Positions 1 through 12,269 of a DNA stretch of 64,000 bases are shown here, piece after piece; position 1 is the first letter of the stretch; every line of letters begins with the position of its first letter. This DNA is from Sphagnum compactum (lineage: Eukaryota > Bryophyta > Sphagnopsida > Sphagnales): positions 2,418,001-2,482,000 of the forward strand of contig OZ234504.1 in assembly GCA_965153455.1 (NCBI GenBank). The letters run 5' to 3'. Below the pieces are notes generated by a model. That model saw only the letters and a program-made list of their open reading frames with translations. It did not search any database and had not been told where the DNA came from. A program made the translations under genes and the position numbers.

Positions 1-52
1 GACCTAACATACACAACTGCAAACACAAGATCACCAAGGAATAATGTCATAC

Positions 53-670
53 TCGCTTATTCAGGTTCTTCATGTGGATTGGAAAGTTCACAGTGTCCAA
101 GAGTGGCGTGGGAGGCTCCTCTGAGGCATACTCTGCAGGGTCAGTCATGGACCTGGTTACTCCTCTCCTTCCCTGCCATATGTGCAACCAACAACAGAAG
201 CCTGAGAAATAACATCATGGAACTGAAGGTGGTTGTTCATAAGGAAAAACAGATGTGGAAAATCTCCTCCTGCTGGATGGAACTTACACATTACACAAAT
301 TACTTAGGTCTTCAAACAAGCTCAGAGTTTAGCCAAATCTGTTTTGTGCATAAGTGTTCAGTGCAGAGCTCCCATACAAATAGGTGTTAACAAACAGGCT
401 TCCAGTCAATGTCCTTTGGTTTCCTGTTTCTAGCTTCAGCGTTCATCCCTGACACATGCAAGGGAGGACAAAGTGCAGATAGGTAATGACCTGAGTGAGT
501 GAGGAAGGCCATGCTTTCTTTGCACATTTCAGTTCCTTTATCCCATAGAGATCTTTGGAAAGTAGACAGCCTCTCGGGGAAACGGCTGATGACGAGGAGG
601 CCGCAGCATGAGGCGCACACAAGGATGTGTGGCTTAGTGCACCCAGAGCCGACGAGCCGGAGACGGCCAT
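53..670 (-). CDS. DXS: 1-deoxy-D-xylulose-5-phosphate synthase, 5' part (first two coding exons)
   Basis: DXS condenses pyruvate and glyceraldehyde-3-phosphate in the plastid stroma, the entry step of the MEP isoprenoid pathway. Exon 1 (670-491) starts at ATG 670 and encodes 60 residues rich in Ala and Ser, typical of a plastid transit peptide. It ends in phase 0 at CAG|GT. Exon 2 (172-53) adds 40 residues after a CAG acceptor and contains PPTPLLDTVNFPIHMKNL, the hallmark N-terminal block of plant DXS just before the thiamine-diphosphate domain. The exon ends at a GTATGA donor where the family continues with E-L-K-Q. The rest of the gene lies left of the window. No frame break is seen. The family match rests on exon 2; the exon 1 boundary is inferred from splice signals and phase. 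Confidence 0.83.
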
Positions 671-1365
671 CGAACCAGAGCTTAATTCAGAAGTAAGGAA
701 AGAGAAACACCTATCCCTCCAGCAACGCCTAGTCTCCCCTCCTCTGTGTCCCTGTCTGAACCTAAGCTTCGGAGACGCCCTAGATAACCTTATCCACTCT
801 CGCGTCTATGAACCTGCGCATTCGAGAATCATCCCGCTTCTGCCAGTCACTTCTCACTCCTCCTCATCAAGATAGCAACAATACAATCAAAAGTGTGGTC
901 AAAGTACCTCCTCTCCTCCGAATAAGATAATCTAGACCGTCTCCGAAGTAGCAAACTACATCCCTGGATACAAACGCTCTGCTACTTACTTCCTCGAACC
1001 CTTCACCTCGCGTTCGAAACCAATACTACAAGAAAAAAATCCACTACACGGCAAAACCGTCCCCGACACTACAATTCATTTACAATTAGGTGCACTACTC
1101 CAATGCTACTCCGTATACAAAACAGAAATGGATATAACGAAGCAAGCAGCCACTATTCTTCCTCAAGACATACCTTATTCCAGCCCCCCCTAAAAAAAAT
1201 CCGCTTCCACAGCACCTAGATAACTGTACTAATAGAATCCAATTCACCTCCTAAACTGATTTCACTTCCACTTCTGACACCCTAGAACTTCACATCCTCT
1301 TTTGCTACCACAATACTACAGAATGCTCTGCAATATTATATACTCATGAGATGCTGATATGCTAC
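671..1365 (-). promoter_or_regulatory. DXS 5' flank (putative promoter and 5' UTR)
   Basis: This is the sequence directly upstream of the DXS start codon. It is richer in C and G than the intergenic DNA further right and has no convincing coding frame. I could not pick a clear TATA box, so the extent is only the gap to the next upstream feature. Confidence 0.35.
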
Positions 1366-1512
1366 CTGGCAGGATTCTTGTACTAAGAAGCTCCAGATAG
1401 TTTTGGCGTACTCCTCATTTTCAGCTCGATCCGACTCTGCAACGCTCGCAGGATGCACTAGTGCCACAAGCAGAAAGAAAGAGCTCCGTGAATCCTTCCT
1501 TATGGCGCCCAT
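1366..1512 (-). other. Possible orphan first exon with signal-peptide-like start
   Basis: A 49-codon open stretch begins at ATG 1512 (MGAIRKDSRSSFFLLVALVH), has a hydrophobic run ending near PASVAES, and finishes at a CAG|GTAGC donor in phase 0. Upstream on the same strand are a CCAAT motif and a TTTATAG motif near 1.75 kb. No later exon can be found before DXS starts on the same strand 700 bases on. It may be a gene relic, an alternative upstream exon, or chance. The product is not recognised. Confidence 0.22.
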
Positions 1513-1854
1513 TGGTGTGCTTGGATTTGGTACTGCGCTGTGGTGAAGGAGACAAAAGCTAGGGGAGTGGATGAGACGAAAGAGGGCGATCCCCACATCG
1601 GACCGTCCATTCTGTGCGCTCGTCGCATCTGGTGCGTCCAACCCCCGGCGAATCTTCTTCTTCCACGGCGTCCAAGATGGGATGCCTCAGGAAATGGAGT
1701 TTCCCTATTGGTTGTGACTGAAATCAGTCAATCCATAATTAGTCACCCTGTTCACACGGCCCCACTTAGCTATAAATCGCAATTCCACCTGGTGGAGACC
1801 CTTTTCAGACGTTGTTCTTGCTGAGAGTTCTTTCCTAATATTTTTGTAGAGAAA

Positions 1855-2025
1855 ATATTACATATAGTGAAGGACGTATGAAGCTTCCCCTTAATCCGTC
1901 CCGTCATCCAATCGGACGGACATTTCATCCATCTCGTCATCCATCTATTTAAGTCGAACAAACATTTCATCCATCCCACCATCTGTCTATTTAAAAATAA
2001 AAGGATGCCAATTAGGGTCATTTAC

Positions 2026-2030
<5 letters not shown>
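1855..2030 (+). repeat. Dispersed repeat, GAAGGACGT/GTCATCC family, copy 1
   Basis: It carries ACATATAGTGAAGGACGT, then GAAGCTTCCCC, AATCCGTC and several GTCATCCATC-type units. The same ordered string recurs at 53.65 and 55.02 kb, so it is a mobile or formerly mobile repeat. No coding capacity is seen. Confidence 0.6.

Positions 2031-2063
<33 letters not shown>
2029..2063. repeat. (TA)n microsatellite
   Basis: About 17 uninterrupted TA units lie directly after the dispersed repeat copy. Confidence 0.95.
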
Positions 2064-2065
<2 letters not shown>

Positions 2066-3149
2066 TTGGATATTTGGTCGTTGGTTGAATGAAAGTAAGA
2101 CAGCATGTTCTGGAATGGGCACACCCATCATCCAGGGTTTTGCCTCTTAATGGATGAAAGTTGGTAACTTTGAGACACAATTCATCTACACACCTCCCCA
2201 AAGAAAAAACCCTAGTTCAATTCTCAATAGCCATTTAGGTATGTTGGGGAACAGGGCCCTTGTGTTTAACCTAATATTACTTATTCTCAATTTAGACCAC
2301 CCAGTGGCAATTCAATGTTAGAGATGGCAATTTTATCATTGAATTCACATTTAAAAAAATGTTATGTAGCACAAAAACGGAGGTGACATCCTATGTGGCG
2401 GCGATGTTAAGGTAGTGTCAAGGCAATTGTAGCTTAATGATAAGTACATGATAAGTTAGCATTGAATCTTCAAAATTTTGAACATCAATGTTATGTAACA
2501 GAGTCCAAAAAGGGTTTTTTAACTTAATGATAAGTTAACACTTAAAACTAACCCTCATTCCCCTCCATTCTTTCCACGTTTCCTTCCACTCAAACTTCTT
2601 CTACCATTTTCCTATCTTCTACAAAGTTTTCAAGTGTACAAAACAACTTGCTCATATTTTAAGAACATAGAAACTTTGTTTAAAAACACAAAAACTTTGA
2701 TCAAGAAAGCATGGAATTCTTTAACATCGATCTTTCAAATTGTGACGATGAACGATTATAAGCAAAAACTAAACCTAATTCTTTTTCAATTTTCCTGGTC
2801 TTTCTTCTTGATGGTGCAAATAAAACTATTTTATCACTGATAAAAAACTTGCAAAAACAAATAGAACATGCCAATAGAAGACCTACACAAACAAAAAAAC
2901 CAAGTTAACAACTAACACATTATAAAATTAAATATTATAAAAGTTCTCCATATTTCTATTGCATGTATTTACTTTGGTAGTGCATCTCTAAATGATGAAG
3001 TAAACTAGTCCAACAAGAAAAAGAAACTAAAGGGAAACGGTAGAAGATTTTGCAAAGATTATGTTGAATTGCAACCTTAGAAACCATGTCAACCAAATGG
3101 GAGCACAACAAGATTTTTGCTCTTCTCAAAGCCAAAAAGGAAGAGTAAA
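2064..3149. other. AT-rich intergenic DNA
   Basis: No gene is recognised. The stretch holds a few short repeats of the phrase TTAATGATAAGT near 2.43 and 2.52 kb, and otherwise nothing I can name. Confidence 0.5.
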
Positions 3150-3189
3150 TTACAAACTTTAACAAGATAGATGGATGATATCACATTGA

Positions 3190-4480
3190 GACAATTGTTA
3201 GCAAATGGAAAAAGATTTCAAAACATGTCATGAATGTTAGCAATTCAACTCACTTCGGGAATGGCCTCACTTATAAGGACAAGTGGGTCTCCATATTTGG
3301 AGACTTCAAGAAAGTTTATGATTATATGCCAGTATAGGAAAAAATGAAAATACTAAAGCATGTCTATTGCTAACAAAATTGTTTCAATCTTCCATGAAAT
3401 AGTGTTTTCCTTTGACAAAAATTTGTCACATTTCGATCTAAAAATATGATTTCAACCTATGCAAAGGATTTTCCATGGAAAAAATGACCCAAATTCATTA
3501 GATTTTGAAAAAAAAAATTATAGATCGCTAGATTTTTATGATAAGTTCTAGTATGTAGCCAATAATATAGAAAGATTATATTTTTTTCTACTTTCATATC
3601 TAGTCTGTAACTAGATTTGCCTAAATAATCTTAAAAATGATCACCAATTCAAGTACATCACAAAATTGAAAAAAATAACACTATCATGAAATTTCAGTTG
3701 AGGTTTATATGATGTTTCACAAGTTTTTGGGCACAATACCTAAATTCAAGTCAACCCATGTAGGAGCCCTCATGGATGACAAGATTACATTTACAAAACA
3801 TCAACCCTCAACCCAAATGAAGCCATCAATTTTGGTGAAGATTCACAAAGTGAAAATGAAGAAGTGCAAAACTATCACACTTGTAATGAATTTGATGGAT
3901 CAATAATCATTAACTACATCAATTCAATTTTTTGCCACAAATTTTTTTTCACAATCAATTCTAGAAGCAAACGATACCATTGTTTCACTTCAATTAGCAA
4001 CATCAACACATGTAGTTCCCAACCAAACACAACACATTCCAAATAATCCCCAACAACACCCAATTTTGTCAACAAAATTATTGAAACACAAATTCCTAAT
4101 GCAAATGCCACTACAATTCATGTCCAACCAAGATCAACTATAACACCCATTGGCAACATGAAATTAAAAAAAACTCATCATGACAAACATGTAAATAATC
4201 GATCAACTAAAAGCATTAAGGTGAAGAAGTCTTATTCTTCTATTCATAAGAGTAAGGCTGAAATCACAAAGAAGGGAAATAAAATGTTGATGGAGTCCAT
4301 TGATTGGATCAATGCCACCAATTTGCTATTGGAGGATAATCAAGTGCAAAGCTAGGACATGATGTTGGAAAAACAATTTGAATATTTTATGAAAAAAGAC
4401 CAAGCCATCAACCACATGCATATGTACATGGTCAAAGCATTCAACAATCAACCAAACTTGATGACTTTGGCTTTCACATG
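3190..4480 (+). pseudogene. Harbinger Myb/SANT-like DNA-binding protein, relic
   Basis: Bases 3191-3337 give a clean 48-residue block with KWKKISKHV and then YKDKWVSIFGDFKKVYDYM. This is the K-D-K-W...G-D-x-K-K-x-x-D-Y signature of the plant trihelix-like proteins that accompany Harbinger transposases. After a stop, broken coding continues to a C-terminal block near 4360-4440 that reads DMMLEKQFEYFMKKDQAIN. These proteins normally help bring the transposase to the element ends. Frame breaks make this copy non-functional. Confidence 0.6.
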
Positions 4481-4929
4481 AGCTACAAACACCAACAACA
4501 ACAAAATTTTCCAGAACATGCTCATGAAATAAGGACAGAAGCTATGGAAAATTAAACACCTATTAGGTTGCATGCAATGAAAGATAAAAATGAATTGTTG
4601 ATCACCAGGTTTTGAAGGAATTCTACAAACTTTCAATTTCAAGAATAACAAAATAATGGAATAGGAAAGGTTCAAGATTTGTAATACCAAATCATGCATC
4701 CATGTTCCTTTTTCTTCCAAGGTAAAGGGTTATTTCCTTCAAAACATGTCTCCAAACCTTTCCTACCCTTCACACATTTGAATCACAAATGTCTACTACA
4801 ACAATTAATGTAGTTGTTGTTGATCTACATTATTGTTCTTGCTTTAATGGGCCTAGCTCATGTTCTAGAATATGAAATAGTCATGCCACATTATCTTCAT
4901 CTTTAGACCTAAGCAAATTGTGTAACATG

Positions 4930-5850
4930 CAATAACAAGTGAACACATTAAGTATGAAGGCAACATTCAAATTTGATTTACGTAGTAATTCTTTGAAGGT
5001 TTTTTTTCATTCCAAATGTATTATCTACTATGACTTGGCCTCTTTTATGTTTCTTATTACAAAGCATTTTAAGGATGGTGTGTTGACCTTCTTCCTTGAA
5101 GGGGGTCATGACCCAATTAATAAGGGGATAACCTTTGTCCCCCCAAAAATAAAGATGTACACCATCCAAGTTGCTTTTATTAACATTATAAAAAAAACCA
5201 TGACACTATGCATGTTCGTACAATCCGAACCAATGCAAAACTCTAGCATCATTTACACTTTTTAACAAACCCACAAAGACATCAAGAATTTTTTTTAATC
5301 CACAATAGCTTGAACTACAATGAAGCAACCTCCCATTTTATGATAAGAATAGTTTTATGGACATGGGATTAAAGGTTTAAATATTAAGATATGGGTACCA
5401 TCAATGGCACCATGTATTCTTGGCAACCCACACACCTTATTGAAATTCCATCAATGTTTGCATCTATTTCCTTAAAATTGGCCAACAAATGAAGTTTTTG
5501 AAGCTAATGCTAACAACAATGAGAAATTCATGGAGCACCACAAAAATTATTGATTTCCTAATCATTAACATTTCATTGCAAATCAAGAAGTTGATGCCAT
5601 GGCCCAATTTGTAAATTGCACAAACCATTCTAATTTCAATCAAAAATAATTTTCAATAGTTGGTGTCATGCCTCAACAAAATAATGGGACGTAATATGTC
5701 ATCAATTTTGAACATTGTTTTCTTTGACATCCAAAAAATTTCAACCCATCTATCATCTTTATGTTCTATAAGGAAAAATATAGAAAACCATGATGTATTT
5801 CTAGGTTTCACCCAAAACCCTAAATCTTGCGACAAATAAATAATGAACAA
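4930..5850 (-). pseudogene. Harbinger DDE transposase, relic (element 1)
   Basis: Pieces appear in the family order on the minus strand. The N-terminal helical part (5850-5653) contains RWVEIFWMSKKTMFKIDDIL. The first catalytic Asp motif, GLPRIHGAIDGTHI, lies around 5440-5395. The C-terminal part (5169-4978) contains GDKGYPLINWVMTPFKEEG and then the KKHKRGQVIVDNTFG block. Stops and frame changes separate the pieces, so no active enzyme is encoded. In intact elements this protein cuts and pastes the transposon. Confidence 0.72.
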
Positions 5851-5870
5851 AACAAAACATAATCATGGAA

Positions 5871-8855
5871 TGCAGCCATTATAAACAAAAGTCTTCTATT
5901 ACTTTGAACAACCACAAAATTCAAGATGTAGGGATGGAAAGTTTGTAAACAAATTTGACTAAACAAGAAAATTGAAAAATGGTCAATAATATGAAACAAC
6001 AACGTGCAACCCATCATCAACAAAAACCTATCCTGAAAATTATCTAGGCAATACAATTGAAAACCTATCTTTAAAGTTATAATTCTTTTCTTGAACATAA
6101 TGTGGGTTTCAAGTGTTATTTAGTAAGATTGTAAAATTCATTCAAATAAAATTTTACCAAAAGTGAACGCTCCAATGTCAAACTTGGCAATTAAATCAAA
6201 ATAAAAGCCTCAAGAATATAAAAATTCAAAAAAACAAAAGAATTAAAGTTTTTTTAAATGTGCTTTCAGTTAAACAACAAAGATGGAATCAGGAAGTGAA
6301 TGCTAAAGGCAAACATAACAAAATTTTAATGCACAAAACCACAAGAAAAGGTGACCAAAGGAATAAGATCTTAAAGCTTAACTATCTATAGAGATGTAAA
6401 CTCTAGAAGGAAGAATAATCAATTGGTTATCAATTTTTCCAAAATGGTATGATCAAAATTATTCTCAACTAACAACATGATGAACCTTCAACAACTTGAT
6501 GGAACTATAAAATAGTCAACAATACCAACACCTTGAAAACAACACTACACACTACACACTTGAAGATGTTAATGTGAAATGTAAAAGCGAAAGGAAAAAA
6601 AAAAAAAAAACCTAAGAAAAGGTGAAACTTTCACTAGATAGCATTGAAGAAAAACAAAACAAAAACAACAAAGAAAGAAATTTGACAGTCAGATGAAATG
6701 AAAAACTTTCACTAAAAAGTGTCAAAACAAATGAAAACCATAACTATCTAGTTTGTCACTAGAAGATGCTTCAACAAATTATGACAACACTCAAGCAACC
6801 TTTTGCCAAAGAATCCTATAACAAAAGCAAGAATGATGATATTGAATGATGTAAACAAACCAAAATTGATGACAATGAACAATGCAACAAAACAAGGGTG
6901 ACAACTATGAGTGACACCATGTGACGGAATATCCAATGCAACGACAATGAACACTACAATAGTATAATTGAATATCATGATGATGAACATTACAATAACA
7001 ACGTGATGATGACAAATGATGCAACAAAATTGATGATAAATTTCAAATATATATATATAATTTAGTGTTAGGCCCCTTTACACTACATGACCTTTAACAT
7101 CAAGTTTGAATGCAGTTTTACTTTGTGAATTGGATTTTGGACCCATTTTGGCATTCTGGATCGAAAAAAGTTTAATTCTTGTTTGGTGTACAATGTAGAC
7201 ATGTTATCAATCGTAATTGCTCTAATTATCATCTAATATAAATACACATTTAGACCAAACACATGAGGCACACATAGGGTGTATACACCTTACAAACCAA
7301 TAGATACATCTTTTTGTTTGATATTAGCATGACACTTGCAAGCAATACACCTTTTTACATGTAACATCATGATGTTTATGAACATATGCCCCACATCGTT
7401 ATTACACCAACAAACATGGTGAATGTATTTTGTCATTCACCTAAAAACAAGAAAATCCCACCTAAAGATTTTTTAAATAACCTTTTCTGAAATACGCAAA
7501 TTATCCTTGAACAAAAGACTTAAAAAGACCCAAAGACTATAGTTAATATCATGATTTGATGGTTTTTACATAAATATCAAATTTTCATAAATTTATTTTT
7601 AATGTACTTTCAATCATCCAAAATTAGGTAATAACAAAATTCCATGGATCCTTGCAACTTTTGGTGAATAATAACAACTTATGGTCATGTGATGCTAATG
7701 TGGCATGTCATATGGCAACAAGGTTGACTAATAGTCACAACACTTCATAACTTATGACACTAACTTCACATCATTGATTCAATGAATTAATCTCATTTAT
7801 TAGCTAATTGAAAATATTGTTGTGCTTTGCAATTAATAATGACTCGATATTCCATATGATAATGACATGGCATGCCATTTGACATCAAGGTGTCACAAAT
7901 TTTCATGGCAATCCATGATTTTTTGTGACACCATAAATTTTTGTTTATCTTGAATTTATAGCACCAATATTTGTCATGGCATGCCATAATTTTTTGTGTG
8001 CCATGAAGTTTTTGAAATCATGAATTCCATGCATATATATGTGTACTAAGTAATTTATTGTTAACTTGTAATTATGATTACAATATTAATAGTTGTTTTG
8101 AAAAAAATGACACATAACTCCTTGACTTTTTAATTATTTAACACACTAGCTTAAATTAACATACCTATTAAGTTAACCTATGTATGTTGGCTACTTAATA
8201 AAAACCTACTTTATAATATGGGCTACTTTGTAAGTTACTTAACTAGACATAAGAAATTATTACACTTAATATGTTTAAATATACCCAAAATAGGTTAGAC
8301 TACTAATAGGTTAACCTAGCTAAGCTTGTTTAGGTTCCTAGCTTTAGGTTTTTTGCCAAGTCAACCTAGGTAGCTTCATTACAAAATATTTTATCAAGTT
8401 TGTAACCCTTAGATGTGACTATGATGTGACGAAATGTGACATAATTATCCTAGGTTTTTTTTTTTACAAACATATTATGTATAATGAGAGTATCTTTTTA
8501 ATGTTAACAAAAGGAGAAAGAAACAAATCTTAACTCATGACACAAATACCAAAAAAAAAAAAAACTATTTGCTTTGGATTTTGAGTTCTCTAGTCTCCAA
8601 CCGTGTAATTTTTATGAAGAAGATTGTTGATTAAAAGTAAGGACAAGGCCAAAAAGAAAAAAAACACAATTTCTATTTCAAGGATATAAAAGTACCCCAT
8701 GACTAAAAAAATTGGCTTGGGCTTCTTTTTGTTGGGCCCAACTTTGTTCACTAGTTAATCAAGCAACGTATGTTTTCCTTGTTCTACCCCATGTGCCCAA
8801 AGTAATTAACCACAATCATATTGTGTTACAACAATTTCATTCATACCTCCTATTT
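5871..8855. other. AT-rich intergenic DNA
   Basis: No gene is recognised. The stretch has A-runs (for example near 6.6 kb), a short (TA)n near 7.05 kb, and a string of ATG/CAT-rich simple sequence from 6.8 to 8.0 kb. Unrecognised outer parts of Harbinger element 1 may extend in here. Confidence 0.5.
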
Positions 8856-9126
8856 GGGCTTGTAATGGTGTTTATCACACCCAATGTGATGTACTATGGT
8901 TTTTCAATTTCACCCATAGACATGAAAAATGGGACAATAAAAGGCTTGTAGTAATGTTTATCACACCCAACGTGATGTGTACCGTGGTTTTTCATGAATA
9001 CTCACCCAGAAACATGGAAATGAAACAATAAAGGGCTTGTAATGGTGTTTATCACACCCAACATGATGTGTACTATGGTTTTTCAAGAACACTCACCCAT
9101 AAACATGAAAATCGGGACAATAAAAG
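8856..9126 (+). repeat. Tandem array, three units of about 90 bp
   Basis: Units start at about 8856, 8943 and 9033. Each reads GGCTTGTAATGGTGTTTATC, then ACACCCAACGTGATGTGTAC, then TGGTTTTTCA and ACTCACCCA, ending in GACAATAAA. The units differ by substitutions and a few small indels. Confidence 0.88.
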
Positions 9127-12100
9127 ATAAAACATTATTTTAAATCAATCACATGATCAATCACCATGGGCAACCAATTATTTTATTATATTATCTTTTT
9201 TAAAATTAAAACATATGCAAATTTACTAATTGAAATGACATTTGTTAACCCAATTCAAAATAGAAATGATGATGTACTTCATCCAAAGTATGTTATATAA
9301 ACCACCATTCAAACTCCTTTTAAGAGAAAATAACTTTATATGCATGGTAAGACAAAATAATCATTTTAAATATGATGGGTTCAACATTTTGCCAACACAT
9401 TTGTGTTATTCGGTTGAACTAGGTGTTATTAAGGCCAAAAGGCAAAGAATGATTAGGACATTAATTTAATTAACGAACACATTTCTCACTCTAAAAATTG
9501 TCACAATTCCATACTATTTTGAAAGGACCCAAAAAAAAAACTATTCACCTTGAATTCCTTCTTGAGGTGAAGGTTTAAACTTTATATGTATTTATATTCA
9601 TGGGTATTTATGTAATTTATCTCAAAAGCAAACATTGTTTAATTATTTCCACATAAGGTAATAACCCTTGCAAAGTGGCTTCAATAGTTCAAACCATGAA
9701 GACAAATAATCATTCATCCCCATGAAGTTGTTAAGGTGGTTTGTGAAATGAAACTGCCCCCACCAACCTCTTAGGCACATTCATCAAATGTAAGAACTAA
9801 AAACCCATGCTAACTTGTTTGGGAAAGGCTCTAAAAGTGTAACACCCATACCAATTTGCTTGATGTTGTAAAACACTTGGAGAAATTTCATAAGTGTATT
9901 TGGAAGGCACTTATATTCATGAAGATCCTTTGAAAAAAAAGAAAGGATATAATGCTTAATCCTTAAGATAGTAAGAATTTTACATTTATAAGGTCATTCA
10001 CCTACTTTTAGGCATAAGATCCCTCCCACCCTTATAAAGTAGGTATAAGAATCATCCCTTTCCTAGCCCTTGCAATCCATGTATGTTTAGGTCATGATAA
10101 CCTTCACTTCATACTTCACAATGGGTAAAGCTCATGTGTGGGGGGACCTCCCCAAAATGCGGGATTGGACTAGGTGGTATTCACCTATTGTTTCATCGTA
10201 GGCCCTTCATTTGGGGAATGTCCGAACCTAGCACTTTACCCTACACATTGACCTTTTTAGTTAGTTCATGGATTTGTGTATTGAAAAATGTAGTCATGTG
10301 AAGTTTTGGTCTCAACATATGGCATGACTATGACAAGATATTATGTGATTTTCAAACAAATCTTGTTCTAGATAAACTTATATGTTTTTCCAAATCCATG
10401 TGACTAGTGAATAAGGCAACATAACAATTGAAAGGAAAAGGGTATTATCACATCCTTTTCAAATAACCCTTTACTAAAGGGACTAATTTATTGGATTTGA
10501 AAGGTTGAAAGCAAGAAAAGGCATAATGACATCTTCGATGATTTTTCTCTTGATGAATGTTCACAATATTTTAAATTGAAAATTCCAATTTCAACTTCCG
10601 CAAAGGAATTATAGCAAAGAAATGGACATTTGTTTTAAACAAACATATGAAGAGGTATGAACAACCATTTAATTAAAATTAGTTAGAGAGGAGGTGATTA
10701 CATGAATTCCTAAGCATTTCATCAATAACAAAAATCTTAATACCTTGTATTTTTGACTTGTCACATCCCTTGTGTTTATGAAGTTGGCCCTTTAGTGTTA
10801 GGCACTTACACAGATAATCGATTTTTTAATACCCTTCAAATATGAAAATCATGAATAGGTATCTATATATATAATGAAAGGAATTAAGCATTCTTGGGGG
10901 GCATTGGTGTTGATGTCATAAAGACTTGTGCCAATTTCCATAAGGCACTTGCAGGGCATCAAAAATTTCCTTCACCCTTTGTTTCCTCAACAAAGGTTGA
11001 GCACTTAGAAAACTGTAATGCCTATTTTGCAAGACTTTCATTTTTCAAGATGCCAATGTTCATTTTTCTCCCACTGATACCCAATAGAGATTCACCAAAT
11101 TTCATGAGAACTTTCTTCAAGATTAAACCAATGTAGGTCTTTGCACCTAGTAAAGCCCTCAACCTCCCCATTAAATTAATGATATCAAAATAGATTGCCA
11201 TTTTAATATTACCATATGATGAACTTTTAAGGAGTGGAGCATTCATAAAAAATGAGCCACCTCAGAATTCATACACCGTTTAGCAAGTTGCAAATGCTTG
11301 ATGTGGCAGCTTCCTAAGGACAGACAGAAGTTAGAAGTGTTTTGCAAGGTTTTAGCTTTACCAAAATCAAGCCCACTCTCAACTCAACCTCACCTAGGCC
11401 CTAATTTATTGTAAAGTCCCATGGCCTGAGGCTTTGCCCTACACTGGATTTAAGGTTTGAAAATTTAACATGTCTAGCAATTAATGTGGGTAAATCTTCC
11501 TACTGCTTTGAGAGTCAAGTCAACTTCAAAGTAAATTAAGTGCAAGGCAAAGCTTAATTGAGTGAATCAGGGATTTCAAAGTATTGAATTGAGAGTCAAA
11601 TAAAATGATTTTCTTTTGAACTGGATGCACACCACAGATATCATTAATGGCTACACAAAACCTTCAAAGAGCCACTTGAGGCAGTTTCCAATTTTCTTTC
11701 TTCATGGATGCATCAGTGGACATCTTCTCCTGTTTGATAGTGTAAGCAATTCTTTGCTGAAGATAAAAACTTATCAGATTGTGATCATGATGAAAGTTCA
11801 ACAATCTTCTGCAACCTTTTTATCAAGCCAAAATTTGCAGCACCTGCATTCCACCCACATGTGACTACTAGTCCTGAAGCTTTTCCCCTCTCGTGAGCCT
11901 TAGATTTACCTCTTTGTATTGATCAGTGAGCACCATCACCCCTGCAGAATTAGTACTGCTCATTCCTTTTGCTTGGACTTTAAGCAGCAGGAATGGAATT
12001 GCTGCAAATGACCAAGCATTAACGACCAAATAGTTGTTTGCCAATCAATGCCCCAACTTCCGAGGGTTTCTTATGAAGATTAAGGTGTCATATGGTGCTT

Positions 12101-12269
12101 GACCAGCAGTTTGGGAATGCCCTCTCAAAAAATTGGTTATCTGTATTAAGGCTATTGTAGAAATTTTGCTCACCCTTTCATTCAGCTCTCAATTTTGCAG
12201 GAAAGTAAACAAGCACCTTTCAAACAGTCCATGCAGGTTTAAGCAAGTACAAACAGGGAAGTGGAAAGA
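9127..12269. other. Intergenic DNA downstream of the enoyl reductase gene
   Basis: I find no supported gene. The last several hundred bases before 12270 are expected to include the 3' UTR of the enoyl reductase transcript, but no polyadenylation site could be fixed. A non-repeated open stretch on the minus strand at 11246-11022 (74 codons) has no recognisable product. Confidence 0.45.

Larger units (their letters stand above)
3150..5870. mobile_element. Decayed PIF/Harbinger DNA transposon (element 1)
   Basis: Two convergent relic ORFs characteristic of plant PIF/Harbinger elements lie here: a Myb/SANT-like (trihelix-like) DNA-binding protein on the plus strand and a DDE transposase on the minus strand. 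Both are broken by stops and shifts. I could not locate terminal inverted repeats or the expected 3-base target duplication, so the outer limits are only the limits of recognisable coding sequence. Confidence 0.7.
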
